Positions 18,901 to 28,222 of a stretch of DNA of 64,000 bases are shown piece by piece. The notes beneath the pieces were generated by a model. That model saw nothing but the letters and a program-made list of their open reading frames with translations. It was not told the DNA's origin and did not search any database. The number at the start of each line of letters is the position of its first letter. Within the stretch, counting starts at the first letter, position 1. The position numbers were made by a program, and so were the translations under genes. Origin of the DNA: JAHJDR01 sp964609965 (GTDB taxonomy: Bacteria; UBA10199; JADGCS01); contig CAZSTS010000011.1 of the NCBI GenBank assembly GCA_964609965.1, positions 1 to 64,000 on the forward strand. Direction: 5' to 3'.

Positions 18901-19731
18901 CTCTGAAAAAGTACTTGTGTTGTTTGGTTCCAGACCAAATGAGAAACTGCTATCTATTTCATCAGAGACCTGCCAAATAAAATCTTCGAATGAATTGTTG
19001 TCCATGGCTGCTGACAAAAGAACATCATCATTGTTATCAATGCTCACAGAGGTAATCTTAATATCTTCTCCGCCAGTGTTACAAATTTTAATTCCCTCTG
19101 TTCTTGTTTGTCCATACGCAACTTTATAAAAGTCTAGATAATCAACTTCGGGAGCATCATCATCTGAGCAAAAATAACCTGTTGGAATAATTTTAAAATC
19201 ACTAGGACCAGTGACAGAAGCCCTCAGAGGAAGACGAATATAGCCATCGATGTCTGCTGTTATGGAAACATAGCTTGTTTGTGTGCCAAAAACCCACGCA
19301 TTGAACTGAACATAGAAAGTTTTCGTCTCACCATGACCAACTTCGATTTCACTATACCCACCGATATTTTGTTCGTTTTCGTCTAGGATCGAAAAACCAG
19401 TTGAAACAGAATATATTGTAAATTTAAAATACCGAGTTTCTCCTGAATTGTTTGAGATAGTAAAGGCCTCTTTGATTTCATCATCTTGTGAAATCTCTCC
19501 ATTGAGATCATTAAAATCAATGTATTCAGGATCTGTTGTGATGCTTACACCATTATCTACAAACGTATTAACCACCATATCAGCAAGACTTGTGTCAGCC
19601 GAAGGAGTAAAATCTGGGGAAATATCGAAATCTGCTTCGACGTCAGCTGAATCCCCACCACAGGCAGTCGCTGCTAGAATTAAAAAAAGAACTAATAGAT
19701 GAGGAATGTGTTTTTTAAGCAATGTTTTCAT
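15955..19731 (-). CDS. Large surface lipoprotein with ASH/choice-of-anchor-D-like domains
   Basis: A 1258-residue lipoprotein with a signal peptide ending in LAATAC (Cys24). The first two thirds are beta-rich repeats of the SPD-2/hydin (ASH) type: phrases like AFTISNNSGETRYFKFTIY, GIKICNTGGEDIKITSVSI and FKVYNNNKEDTMNVNW recur. They end with stretches such as YIRLPLRASVTG and GIIRLPLVAATSG. The last third is acidic and aromatic with many cysteines, and I do not recognise it. It is the last gene of a leftward four-gene run and its stop lies in an inverted-repeat arm. The function is unknown; a role at the outer surface is inferred. Confidence 0.7.
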   Translation of the reverse strand: MKTLLKKHIPHLLVLFLILAATACGGDSADVEADFDISPDFTPSADTSLADMVVNTFVDNGVSITTDPEYIDFNDLNGEISQDDEIKEAFTISNNSGETRYFKFTIYSVSTGFSILDENEQNIGGYSEIEVGHGETKTFYVQFNAWVFGTQTSYVSITADIDGYIRLPLRASVTGPSDFKIIPTGYFCSDDDAPEVDYLDFYKVAYGQTRTEGIKICNTGGEDIKITSVSIDNNDDVLLSAAMDNNSFEDFIWQVSDEIDSSFSFGLEPNNTSTFSEPTFIDYTGPVDNPAGGYSVSVYHTGQEVQNILLEAGKILRLDMEFSPTLDIEADDGYLYNSLAMNAVVNLHTSLGIIRLPLVAATSGVEPILEMAYRFSDEEAWRSVDLTSDGAAIYYGSVDIFLDWVSTNSSTAQIKIINAGTGSKTLEFYGGSINGFFEYTWEETELSFPLELVAGAEATFSIQYLPSTSAELNGDFEASFDFGQFYFQHTGGNGPQGKVSLVGEQDSGYAVELLYGGTKLEREYAEGRNQNLCVFSTDSSTPTSATFKVYNNNKEDTMNVNWSVTSDASLTVTPSSDSFSIEPDSSQSFTVEFYGSVASIGQMLAGELVVETTFPEKESAYASLLTGMTPRTFTVPFQAMSSESGESNLCNTGVLGDDGTQRVTFVMDRITMVMTDLIESAHNPPPFRFHLALELNREQGTARLAEPIELQFDKDNLNYLTSIRSYLHQATNIKGCSPLPTDPYRLEFQKGSHTGTGIECADDGVGTIEYTTPEGEERLLDSDTACMPTNGGEEYIDDDGTRWMVVYHEFTKFDSCNVEYYGRIATFAYRPDVETVSDVFERAEEDPNESESFYEGVYGAFQFGSYITFLDDTKCAGNNYGPSTIQTINDPDEVKDCYKSIASKSDTKRQDGFVDECSYFVFLLEDEGVVPDDVDSENPDYDSWEGFGTYEPHVDDDGETHETKYDITIYNAHFKAIVLGAGDRSIFFSHPGHLIYTDMNVTITTKRVAEDEWYNGDWQQRIAVTTRPHLDKNQIYLKDGERYDTAKFWREDGWNEEFSNLIDYSSLAHSGINYGGYGKGNYRFMDQDFNSKSIVFAGWPVNFDENNLLLFVGIGVFNGKGNTAPSFAKADAATGQGKPLYFSFHGCLIPGIASSTQGCFDFHRDDGVMPNGTPIIDVYTDLGMLPNGYVDAADCSNLEDPGFADLDNPDYDVYKYMTCVDFMINDFDRDRYKNYYDNANKFDYGNDPYGSSTCGYGN

Positions 19732-19734
19732 TTT

Positions 19735-19805
19735 TGTTTTATGTCTTATGTTTTATGATTTGAAATGGCATTAAACATAAAACATTTAACGTAGTACGTT
19801 ATACA
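19735..19805. repeat. AT-rich repeat tract with palindrome
   Basis: The spacer between two lipoprotein genes holds repeating units such as ttttatgt, cttatgtt, ttatgatt and, further on, taaacat, aaaacat, ttaacgt. It contains the perfect palindrome aacgta-g-tacgtt around 19788-19800. This is an AT-rich variant of the tandem-repeat family. Confidence 0.5.
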
Positions 19806-21053
19806 TTAATAAATCTCCTGTGTAATCTCCCCTTCCAAATGAAGAAAATAATAGGCTTCGTTATCAACTAGGGCCTGATAGGCCTCGTTAGACATTTTTG
19901 TATCATCTTCTCCTGCAAATGTAGCAATGCCAACCAAGGTGATTGTACCATGCCTGATATCTTTACCTATTAAACGATCATCAATAATATTAAACATGGG
20001 CACACCAAAATCATCTGATACATCTGGAATTTCTTCAATATAAGGATGTGACACTTCGCCTGTTGTTAATATTTCTAAATTTAAAAAAGCATTAAAAAGC
20101 CCATCAGAATCCTGTATGAGTGAATTTGAATTGTTGATATATGAAGAAATACTAAACAATAAATTATTAATTTCAAGTCGACCCGGCGTCTCTACACGAT
20201 CTATTGTTCCATAGGCCTCGTTAGGAGCACCAAGAATCAAATCAGCACCAAGAAAAAACGTGTCTGTAATGGCGGTTGGCACATCAAAGCGCGTACATTC
20301 ATCAAAACTGAGTAAAGTTACCGTTCCGTCTTCGTCTATTTTTAAAATAAGATAAACAGGGCTATACCATTCATCTTCTGGAATGATATCAAGATCAATA
20401 TGAGTGCTAATATCAAAAGAATAACTAGCAAAAGCTCCTGTATTCTTAAGATAGGCATTCAGCTGAGTTACTTTTAAATAATAATACTCTCCTTCTGGCA
20501 AGGCAGGCAATGTGCGTTCCGTAGGATTATCGTATTCATCATAGTAAACTCTTTCATTGGAATCACAAAGCAAGGCATCTGGGGCATTGTCATTCACAGT
20601 CGTCACGAGAGAAACTGTATTGGAGAGACTCTCTTCTAATGTGAGATAATAAATAATAAATATCGTCGTGTATTCTGTGACTGAACATGAGGTAGGGCTA
20701 AACTGAAGATTAACGTTGATAGAAGCCCCTGGAACCACGCTAATAGAGACGGCATCTCCTGTTTGATAAAGCATGTTTCCTGCTTCATCTAATATATTAT
20801 AAACTGAATAAGCCCCACAATCATTGTCCGCAAATGCCATGTTATAAATTTCATAGTTTTCTTCTTCTGAATTATTAGTAAATGTAATTGTTCTGTATGA
20901 CGTTGTATTCAAATCACCACTTATCTGCATCTCAGTTGGAGAAGCAGAAATGCTCTGATCACCTTCAGAGTTAACAGAAGGACCGTAAAGAGAGGAGCAG
21001 TTTATCATGAACAGTGTTATGAGGATTGTTATGAATAGTTTCTTATTATTCAT
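19806..21053 (-). CDS. Lipoprotein of unknown function
   Basis: A 415-residue protein with a signal peptide and an FMINC lipobox (Cys19; Asn at -1 is atypical). Residues about 45-150 resemble an ASH-like beta-sandwich (RTITFTNNSEEENYEIYNM, INVNLQFSPTSCSV), like the much larger protein encoded next. The C-terminal half is acidic, with aromatic and Thr/Ser-rich strands. It is the third gene in the leftward run, between two larger lipoprotein genes, so a shared surface structure is plausible but unproven. Confidence 0.65.
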   Translation of the reverse strand: MNNKKLFITILITLFMINCSSLYGPSVNSEGDQSISASPTEMQISGDLNTTSYRTITFTNNSEEENYEIYNMAFADNDCGAYSVYNILDEAGNMLYQTGDAVSISVVPGASINVNLQFSPTSCSVTEYTTIFIIYYLTLEESLSNTVSLVTTVNDNAPDALLCDSNERVYYDEYDNPTERTLPALPEGEYYYLKVTQLNAYLKNTGAFASYSFDISTHIDLDIIPEDEWYSPVYLILKIDEDGTVTLLSFDECTRFDVPTAITDTFFLGADLILGAPNEAYGTIDRVETPGRLEINNLLFSISSYINNSNSLIQDSDGLFNAFLNLEILTTGEVSHPYIEEIPDVSDDFGVPMFNIIDDRLIGKDIRHGTITLVGIATFAGEDDTKMSNEAYQALVDNEAYYFLHLEGEITQEIY

Positions 21054-21064
21054 TTTAATTTCTG

Positions 21065-21099
21065 ATAGCTGTCAGCAGTCAGCTGTCAGCCGTCAGCTT
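21065..21099. repeat. 7-base tandem repeat
   Basis: Nearly perfect heptamers agctgtc, agcagtc, agctgtc, agccgtc, agctt lie in the 47-base gap between two lipoprotein genes. Confidence 0.85.
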
Positions 21100-21100
21100 A

Positions 21101-24100
21101 TTATTTAACCCAACTCTCCAACTCAATAATGATATCCGAAGATACATGAATGTACCCTTCATCATTATCAAATTCTATTGTTGGGTTTAGAATCACATCC
21201 TTTATTCCAAAATCACAGAGAGCGTCACGAATAGGATCTTCTTCTCTTTCTAAATTTCCATCATCATCTCTTACATAAGGCGTGGGATACAGCATCGTAC
21301 AGGGATCCATAGGAAAATACTCAGTGCTCGCTACCAAAGTCATTTGTGGTGCTTCATTTTCATCATCCGCAACACCCTCTTCTTCCTCTTCCTCAGCTTG
21401 GCTTTGTCCATAATTGATAATATCTGGATTAAGAACAGGCTCTATCGTCATAGATTCTGGAGTAAAGCCCATGGGGGACTCCCCAGCATAATAAGGAATA
21501 TCATCACCACAAGAAGCATTCTCTGCTGCATCTACCTTTAATTCAAATTCAAACTCATCAAGTGTAGCAGCGCTTATATTGCCAGCAGCATAGTTTTCAC
21601 TCCCTTTAATTTTAATCACAATAGTAGGATTGGCCAGACTTGGATCAATAATAGGATCTCCATCATCGTTTTCTTCGATGTCTTCGTAAATGTCTTTGCC
21701 CATCTTATCGAACAAGGCTTTGACAACACCGTCTAACACATCTGTCACAACATTCACGTCATCATAAGTCGCCCCACCTTTGCCCGAAGGAACGCTGGCA
21801 TGAATGTTCTGTTCTGCATAACCAGGTATATAGAGATGAATTTCGCCAGACTCTTTGTGATAAACAACCCTGAGCTTGATCGTCCCGTCTAATCTAAGAC
21901 GAACGACTTCTGATTGATACTTTGGATCTGTATAAATATTGGAAACAGTTTCTCCGTTTTCTGTGTGAGACTTAAGTTCTTTAATACCAAGCTGAAGGTC
22001 TGTTACACCTATTTGGATTTCGGAAGCATTATCTAAACCATCAACAGGATTAAGTGATAATGTAACAGGATAACCTGGGTCTAAAATCAAATCTACGTGT
22101 AAGGAAGATTCATTAAACTGAGATTGAATTGTGGCAAACAAGAGCGATGGGGGAAGGTCAGAAGGAATGAGACCTGCAATATCACAAATATCAAAGCGCC
22201 CTAAAACGACCTTATCAATCCCTACACTCCAGTTATTATTTTTTTCGATATCTTCTATTTCAAAGGTTTCTAGAAGAGACATTGGACCTTTTCTGAAAAT
22301 AAGATAAGCTGCAGCATTCACGATCTCTTCAATATTGAGAGATACCCCTAAAAAGGCCTCTCCTGCAGGATTACCTGAAGTGAGAGGGTATTCAATTAAA
22401 CCTTCATTGCTAGAACCACGCCTTAAATGGCCGTTTCTATGGGCATGAGTGTATGAAACTTGCTGTACGGATTCAGCTTCATCCAGCCCTAGATGGAATG
22501 TCTCTCTAAAACTTGCAAATGTGAAAACAGGAACCCCATCAACACCAACGCTTAGAGGAAGTCTTAATGTGATACCCCCATCAAAGACATTGAGATCAGC
22601 GTTTTCAACATTTGCACCAAAGTTAAATTCTTCCCAGTCAAAATCAGTTGAAAAAGCATTGCCTTCCCAAACCCATGCTGGATAATCATATTGAGACGAA
22701 ATCATGGGATTGACCATCTCTTTATCCATGCAAGCAATCATCTTTTGAAAGGTCTCCATAACCCCTTGCCAGATAATTCCCAAGAAAGAAGCGTTTGTAC
22801 CATTGATGGTGAGATCACTGTAAATTGCCTGACCTTGAACTGAGTTTCGATCGAGAACTACTGGAAAAGTTTTTGCTGTTTCCTCACTACAACCAAAAGG
22901 AACAAAATACCCTGGATGTTTGGACTGAAAATAAGCTTTACAATTTTGAAAAGGCTCAATCTGAATTGATTTTTCTTCCATCTCTGAACTATCAAAAAGT
23001 GATGAGAGATTATTATTTGTGATTATTTCTTGTCCGTAAATTTTGATTTTACTGCCATCAAGAATAACTTTATTTGTCCACGTCCCGTTAATCTCTTCTT
23101 TTGTGACACGAATCACGTCTTTGAGTTTAAGTCTGATTTTTCCTACAGACCAAATAAGAGGGATTGTATCATCATTAATGGAGTACTCAAATCCTAACAT
23201 CTCTTGCTGACCTAATAGACCTTTTTCAACAAGATTGTAGGCAATGAGGCTTCCCCAAAAAGCAGGCACAGAGGCAGATGAGACATCAGCGTCACAGCCC
23301 TTTTCAAGGTATTCATCTTCAAGATCTGGGTCATCTGGAACTAAACAAACATCAGCATCTACATAACCCTTTTCATTATAGCTATCTTCTTTTTCTTTCA
23401 GGTCTAAGCTTTGAACAATCCACTTTCCAGAAACATAGTCATTGAAATCATAAGAATCCGCATAAAGAGGCCAGTCATCGTTATCTGTATAAGTCTCAGG
23501 ATCCTTTCCAAAGGCCTCAAAAAGATATTGTTTGTCCCCCACAGGCACAAAGGCTGTTGTGATCACACCGGTGCTGTTTTCTGTGCCCGCACAGGCATCG
23601 AGAGCCACGTTGAATTCTTCTTGAGGATCACCTTCTCTTTCAAAATAACAATGCTCAGGATCTTGAGAACAATCGCCACTCGTGTTTTCTTTGAGCCATT
23701 GACGATAGCGCCACAAAGCCCAATACTTTGTAATCATGATATTGCTATGAAGGCCTTGATGAATAAATTTTTCTTGCCACTCAGGAGAGAGGTCCTCGAA
23801 AGCATCATAGCGCTCACCACCATTATCTTCCATGTATTGTCTTTGAAAATCTGCTTCGAGATCAATATTATCATTGTCGTCTTTGGTCCAATTCATCCAA
23901 CCATTGGCAACATCACCAAAACTAATGTTCTCATTAAGATAGTGTTCAACGACCTTAAGAATATTTCTGCCTTGTACTGAGTCACGGCTAATCACACCTT
24001 CTGAGAGATTGAGCATCACAGGGGCCCGATCAACACAAGCATCGTCTGTTAACGCACAGGAACCCGCTACCAAACCAAGCTGGCCTGCTGTAAGCGTTGC

Positions 24101-26011
24101 TGATCGTATAAGAGATTCACCTGGCGTAAAAGTTCTTGAATGTGGGCTTTCTTCTCCCATTTGGAAAGTCGTTACCTCGATTGTACGATGGCCTTTTGTG
24201 CTTTCACCCTGAAGCTGCAAAGCGTTTGTGTATAAATTGAGATGAGCGTGGTGGTCTTCTGAGGGTACTTGCAACGTAAAATCAAAACTTGCTTCAGGCA
24301 CATCACAAACAATGCGATCAGTTGACGTCTCTGTGCCATCATCGTTTTCAATGGTTGTGGTTTGCGTATAGCAGTTTCCATGAAATGCGCTCTCACCTTC
24401 CATATAGGCCTCAGCGGCCTCTTCAGTAACAGTAGAATAACTGTCTGTATATTCTGGATAGATATATATAGGATAGTTGTCATCGCTGGTGGAAACATTA
24501 AGCCACATCTTAATACTCGAAGCAGGACAATCTGGATCGTCTTCTTTATCAGGCTGACAATAACTTCCTGTTTCACCACTCTTTGGCGCAGGAACACTAG
24601 CTACATAATCCGCATCAATGGGCGCAAAATATTTTACTGTACCAGAAACCTTGATAGTTGTTTTTCCTGGTGCAAAAAGTTCATTTTCCCTTGGCTGAGT
24701 AATCGTTATAATGGGTTTATCATTATCAATGATAAGAGTCATCTCTGCACTAGTTTCACCAAGAACATTGCTAGCCTTAGCCGAAATAGTATTAATACCA
24801 TCTTGAAGTTCAGTGATGTGACTTAGAGAAATACACAACGTATTTGTATCATCAAAACCCTTGCCATCATCGTATTCAAGCTCAGAGTTTGTGCACCATG
24901 ACCACCCTTCTTCATACCAAATCTCAGTATCAGGGTGAAGCTCTTCGCCATTGAATTGAATATCGTACAAAGTCACTGGCATCTCTGCTTCACTAGAACC
25001 AGAGGCATAAAGATTAGGCACGCGAATACCTACAGTAAGATAAGAAACATCTGTAGGTGCCGAGGTATCAACCTCGTTTTCTGATGAATCACGAACCTCA
25101 ATCTCAAGGCTCGGAACATTTGCCACAACAACGTTTACTGTCTTTGTGAGCGTGAGATCTTTGTTTGTGTTAATGGTCAAAGAGATCGCATACACACCTT
25201 CAACTTGAGGCACGCCAACTTGCTTTGAAAAGTATCCATTAGAATCAAACGTGGTTTTGTATTTTACTCCTGCTGAATTAATATAGATATTACTTGAAAG
25301 ACCCTCTTCAAAAATCGATTGCAGTTCTAAATTAACTGAGCCAGTCACTGTTACAAGGTAATCACCTTCGGCATCATCAACACCTTCATGATGGCCTGTC
25401 CGACTATCTATAATCAGGCCTTCTGTTGGTGCTGTAATTGTAAACAACGTTGCTAAAGTTTGACCTTGGACTTTGATGATGTAGGCATAGGCTGACGAAG
25501 AACTTCCAGAATTGAGAAGAATTTTGACCTGCCCTGTGTGAGACCCAATGGCTGTTCGCATGTAACAAATCGTGATGTCACCAGAACCCATAACGCGTTC
25601 ATCTGAATAATCACCATTCGCATTATAAATCTGAAATTCATACTCTCCATCCACTTCACTTGTATTGTCTTTATCAATTTCTGCTTCATATGTGACACTG
25701 CTCGGAAGTCCAATGGAGAGACATTCGATAGAATCCACATCACTTAGACCGTAATCGATAAGTTGATTAGAGAGCATGATAGAAGAAATATCTGTGCTAT
25801 CAATACAGTTACCTTCCTCATCTTTTTCGCAAATATTTGTAGACCCATCAGCTCCAGGATAATACGCCCCGCCATCACCAATGTTTATGGAGCTGTCTGC
25901 CGTTTCATCAAGATAAATATCTGGATTATCAGAGGAACAATTTACCAATGCGATGATACAAAAAAGAAAAACTATGTTGAGGATAAATATTTTTGTTAGC
26001 TTACTTTTCAT
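21101..26011 (-). CDS. Very large lipoprotein of unknown function (1636 residues)
   Basis: The signal peptide ends in ALVNC (Cys25; Asn at -1). The N-terminal half is made of beta-sandwich, Ig-like segments (TLTKTVNVVVANVPSLEIEV, EMTLIIDNDKPIITITQPRE, the latter typical of bacterial Ig-like repeats). The C-terminal half has amphipathic strands and long acidic stretches, including DPSLANPTIVIKIKG and an acidic run near residue 1570. No catalytic motif is seen. It starts six bases after the preceding gene's stop, so the two are translationally close. Probably an outer-membrane-anchored, calcium-rich or adhesive protein; this is inference from architecture only. Confidence 0.65.
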   Translation of the reverse strand: MKSKLTKIFILNIVFLFCIIALVNCSSDNPDIYLDETADSSINIGDGGAYYPGADGSTNICEKDEEGNCIDSTDISSIMLSNQLIDYGLSDVDSIECLSIGLPSSVTYEAEIDKDNTSEVDGEYEFQIYNANGDYSDERVMGSGDITICYMRTAIGSHTGQVKILLNSGSSSSAYAYIIKVQGQTLATLFTITAPTEGLIIDSRTGHHEGVDDAEGDYLVTVTGSVNLELQSIFEEGLSSNIYINSAGVKYKTTFDSNGYFSKQVGVPQVEGVYAISLTINTNKDLTLTKTVNVVVANVPSLEIEVRDSSENEVDTSAPTDVSYLTVGIRVPNLYASGSSEAEMPVTLYDIQFNGEELHPDTEIWYEEGWSWCTNSELEYDDGKGFDDTNTLCISLSHITELQDGINTISAKASNVLGETSAEMTLIIDNDKPIITITQPRENELFAPGKTTIKVSGTVKYFAPIDADYVASVPAPKSGETGSYCQPDKEDDPDCPASSIKMWLNVSTSDDNYPIYIYPEYTDSYSTVTEEAAEAYMEGESAFHGNCYTQTTTIENDDGTETSTDRIVCDVPEASFDFTLQVPSEDHHAHLNLYTNALQLQGESTKGHRTIEVTTFQMGEESPHSRTFTPGESLIRSATLTAGQLGLVAGSCALTDDACVDRAPVMLNLSEGVISRDSVQGRNILKVVEHYLNENISFGDVANGWMNWTKDDNDNIDLEADFQRQYMEDNGGERYDAFEDLSPEWQEKFIHQGLHSNIMITKYWALWRYRQWLKENTSGDCSQDPEHCYFEREGDPQEEFNVALDACAGTENSTGVITTAFVPVGDKQYLFEAFGKDPETYTDNDDWPLYADSYDFNDYVSGKWIVQSLDLKEKEDSYNEKGYVDADVCLVPDDPDLEDEYLEKGCDADVSSASVPAFWGSLIAYNLVEKGLLGQQEMLGFEYSINDDTIPLIWSVGKIRLKLKDVIRVTKEEINGTWTNKVILDGSKIKIYGQEIITNNNLSSLFDSSEMEEKSIQIEPFQNCKAYFQSKHPGYFVPFGCSEETAKTFPVVLDRNSVQGQAIYSDLTINGTNASFLGIIWQGVMETFQKMIACMDKEMVNPMISSQYDYPAWVWEGNAFSTDFDWEEFNFGANVENADLNVFDGGITLRLPLSVGVDGVPVFTFASFRETFHLGLDEAESVQQVSYTHAHRNGHLRRGSSNEGLIEYPLTSGNPAGEAFLGVSLNIEEIVNAAAYLIFRKGPMSLLETFEIEDIEKNNNWSVGIDKVVLGRFDICDIAGLIPSDLPPSLLFATIQSQFNESSLHVDLILDPGYPVTLSLNPVDGLDNASEIQIGVTDLQLGIKELKSHTENGETVSNIYTDPKYQSEVVRLRLDGTIKLRVVYHKESGEIHLYIPGYAEQNIHASVPSGKGGATYDDVNVVTDVLDGVVKALFDKMGKDIYEDIEENDDGDPIIDPSLANPTIVIKIKGSENYAAGNISAATLDEFEFELKVDAAENASCGDDIPYYAGESPMGFTPESMTIEPVLNPDIINYGQSQAEEEEEEGVADDENEAPQMTLVASTEYFPMDPCTMLYPTPYVRDDDGNLEREEDPIRDALCDFGIKDVILNPTIEFDNDEGYIHVSSDIIIELESWVK

Positions 26012-26017
26012 TATTCA

Positions 26018-27742
26018 TTACCATCGTCCACTAACTCCAACGCCTACACCAAGCCCCTGTGGGCCAGGCTCAATCCCTGGCATTCCAGTTTGCAGACCAG
26101 GCATATCAGGACCAAAACTAGGAATTCCACTTGCCGCTCTTGGCATTCCAAGCTCAAGATTTAGATCTGAAATCTTCCATCGATTTGGACCTCCTGTTGC
26201 TCTAGGATCAAAATTTTCATTAATACCATCAAGTATTCTTCCCACTTTTGTGTTGCTTATCAACGCCCCCAAAAGAGCTCCTAAAAGATACGCGCCCCAG
26301 TTAAGAGCGTAATCACCCCAGACTTCATCGCTCATCTCTGAAGCCACTGCTGTACTTACCGTGTTAGCTGTCCAACCCACAACAGGAGCGGCCACAAGAC
26401 CAACTCTTTCTGCAGTGTCTAAGGACTCCCAATCTTTTATTTGATCAATAAGCCAATAACCACCTCTCATGGCCGGGATAATGTTTACTACAGGCAGCAA
26501 ACCGCTGAACATGCCCGCTACTTCAGAATTTCCATCATCAAGATTTACAGAATCTAATAAACCCATGGCTAGAGGAGCAAAAATACCCACACTGAAGAAA
26601 GCGTTGTGAGCTGTATAAAAAGCAATCATCTCTGGATCATTTGTAGAAATAGCCTCTAGTGCTCCCAAACCAAAACCCCCAACTGACATTGCTATATTTT
26701 CTCCTGTGAGCGGACTTCCTTCACCACGAGGATTAGGGTTAACATTAGCTGCAGCCGCCATACCAAATTGAGCTGGAATCATGAGAGCTCCAACAGCAAG
26801 ACCTAACCAAGGCTTACCATCGATCTCAAAGGCCTGAACACCTACGAGGTTTCCATTAATCATAGCAGCAAAAGACCAAGCCTGACCTTCTAATTCAAAA
26901 GCAGTGATAGCCCTTGATAGTTCTGATGTTCCTGGTGTGAGTCTTTCTGCAAGATCTTTTTCTGCTTCACCTTCTTCTTCATCGCAAATGCCTAGATCTT
27001 CACAATCAGAATCACCCTCTGTATCTTCTGCTCTTTCTTGAAGCTCTTCACACACCTCTGGATCAACCCCTTCTTCACAAGGGATCACGTTATTCATGTT
27101 ATTTGATGTGACTTGCATAGAAGCAGGCAAGGCTGAAAGGCCTGCAAAGGCTAAAGCACCATCTGTAAAACGAATAATCAGCACACCAGGATCACTGCCA
27201 TCGTACGTAAGCACAGGATTAGTTGAAACACCCCTTACAATAGAAGCATAACCTAAAGGTCCGGTATATTTCCCCGCAAGATCTGTTGTGAGCTCTCCCA
27301 TTTCCATGGCGTAAATTGCTGGGGGATTAAGTGTGCGCATAATCAAACTCAAATCAGCATGACCATACAAGAGTGATTCAGAAACACTCATACCAACAAG
27401 CTCGCCAGGAGTTTCAGCCCATTGACGCGCTAGGTTTGTTGGTACAACATCAAAAGGAATTTTAAAAACTGGCCGATTCATGCCATCATCATCAAGCTCA
27501 TATTCTCTAGCATCGACTGAAATCGCGTAGACAAGAATACCAGCATCAGCTGCAACAGAAAAACCAATACCCAGTTTTTCAAAAACAGTAGCAACTTCTT
27601 CTTTAGTTGGGCCTGTGTTTGTGCCAGAAGTCGGGGATGTAGAAGATGCGCGTCGTTCCAAAGCCACATCTAATGAAGTCAACTCAGATGGAGATCTTTC
27701 TGAAACTGGTGCCTGACCGGTTGTTGGGATTAAATCGCTCAT
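26018..27742 (-). CDS. Unrecognised protein, first gene of the lipoprotein run
   Basis: I place the start at the ATG at 27742 (MSDLIPTTGQAP, 574 residues), because AGGG lies a few bases upstream; an in-frame start twelve codons earlier (27778) has no such site. There is no signal peptide. The protein has a Ser/Thr/Pro-rich start, a very acidic middle (residues about 235-275), and hydrophobic Gly/Ala-rich segments from about 315 to 505 (GLAVGALMIPAQFGMAAAA, WGAYLLGALLGALIS) that could be membrane-inserting. The tail is rich in Gly, Pro and Met (GMPGIEPGPQGLGVGVG). The domain pattern, a soluble front with a hydrophobic rear, recalls pore-forming or secreted proteins, but no family is recognised. 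It is probably co-transcribed with the lipoprotein genes that follow. Confidence 0.65.
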   Translation of the reverse strand: MSDLIPTTGQAPVSERSPSELTSLDVALERRASSTSPTSGTNTGPTKEEVATVFEKLGIGFSVAADAGILVYAISVDAREYELDDDGMNRPVFKIPFDVVPTNLARQWAETPGELVGMSVSESLLYGHADLSLIMRTLNPPAIYAMEMGELTTDLAGKYTGPLGYASIVRGVSTNPVLTYDGSDPGVLIIRFTDGALAFAGLSALPASMQVTSNNMNNVIPCEEGVDPEVCEELQERAEDTEGDSDCEDLGICDEEEGEAEKDLAERLTPGTSELSRAITAFELEGQAWSFAAMINGNLVGVQAFEIDGKPWLGLAVGALMIPAQFGMAAAANVNPNPRGEGSPLTGENIAMSVGGFGLGALEAISTNDPEMIAFYTAHNAFFSVGIFAPLAMGLLDSVNLDDGNSEVAGMFSGLLPVVNIIPAMRGGYWLIDQIKDWESLDTAERVGLVAAPVVGWTANTVSTAVASEMSDEVWGDYALNWGAYLLGALLGALISNTKVGRILDGINENFDPRATGGPNRWKISDLNLELGMPRAASGIPSFGPDMPGLQTGMPGIEPGPQGLGVGVGVSGRW

Positions 27743-27778
27743 AAATACCCTAATTACCTCTGCACTATTATCGGGCAA

Positions 27779-28222
27779 AGCCCTAATAAGTTGCTTAAAT
27801 CATAGACTTTATGGCGGGGTGCGGCAGACACTCTGCGGGCACTTATTTGCTGTAATATCAAGAACTTGTAGCTATTGAGATTTAGCTTAGTTTTAATATA
27901 GGTCCTATGGGGCCTATAGGACTTATAAGACCTATATTGGGCTCCGAAGAACCTCATAGCAACCCTACCTTGCACGAACTATAATAATACTCCCCATTCT
28001 CTCCCATATTGAGAAAACCGTTAGATCTTTGACTGTGGATAACCATATAAATTCGCGCACTTGCCTAATATCACCCACTTAGAGAGGCCATTTTCCAATC
28101 AGCTTTGGCACTATGTTTGCTTGTTAGAAATGTAGAAAGAAGACAACCCAAGTTAAGGGCTGTCATAAATGCCACGCCAGATTTTCTGTCAATCTGGCAA
28201 GGCAAAAACAAAGGCATAAATT
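27779..28222. other. Intergenic region, 444 bases
   Basis: This divergent spacer lies between the leftward four-gene run and a small rightward gene. It contains a 9-base repeat tract (27896-27947) and a single sequence matching the DnaA-box consensus on the reverse strand (28034-28042). I see no RNA gene. Promoters for both directions should lie here. Short open frames in it overlap the repeats and look fortuitous. Confidence 0.5.
27896..27947. repeat. 9-base tandem repeat, partly palindromic
   Basis: Nonamers tataggtcc, tatggggcc, tataggact, tataagacc, tatattggg. It belongs to the same nonamer class as the tract at the valS end (30544-30593), read on the opposite strand. Confidence 0.8.
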
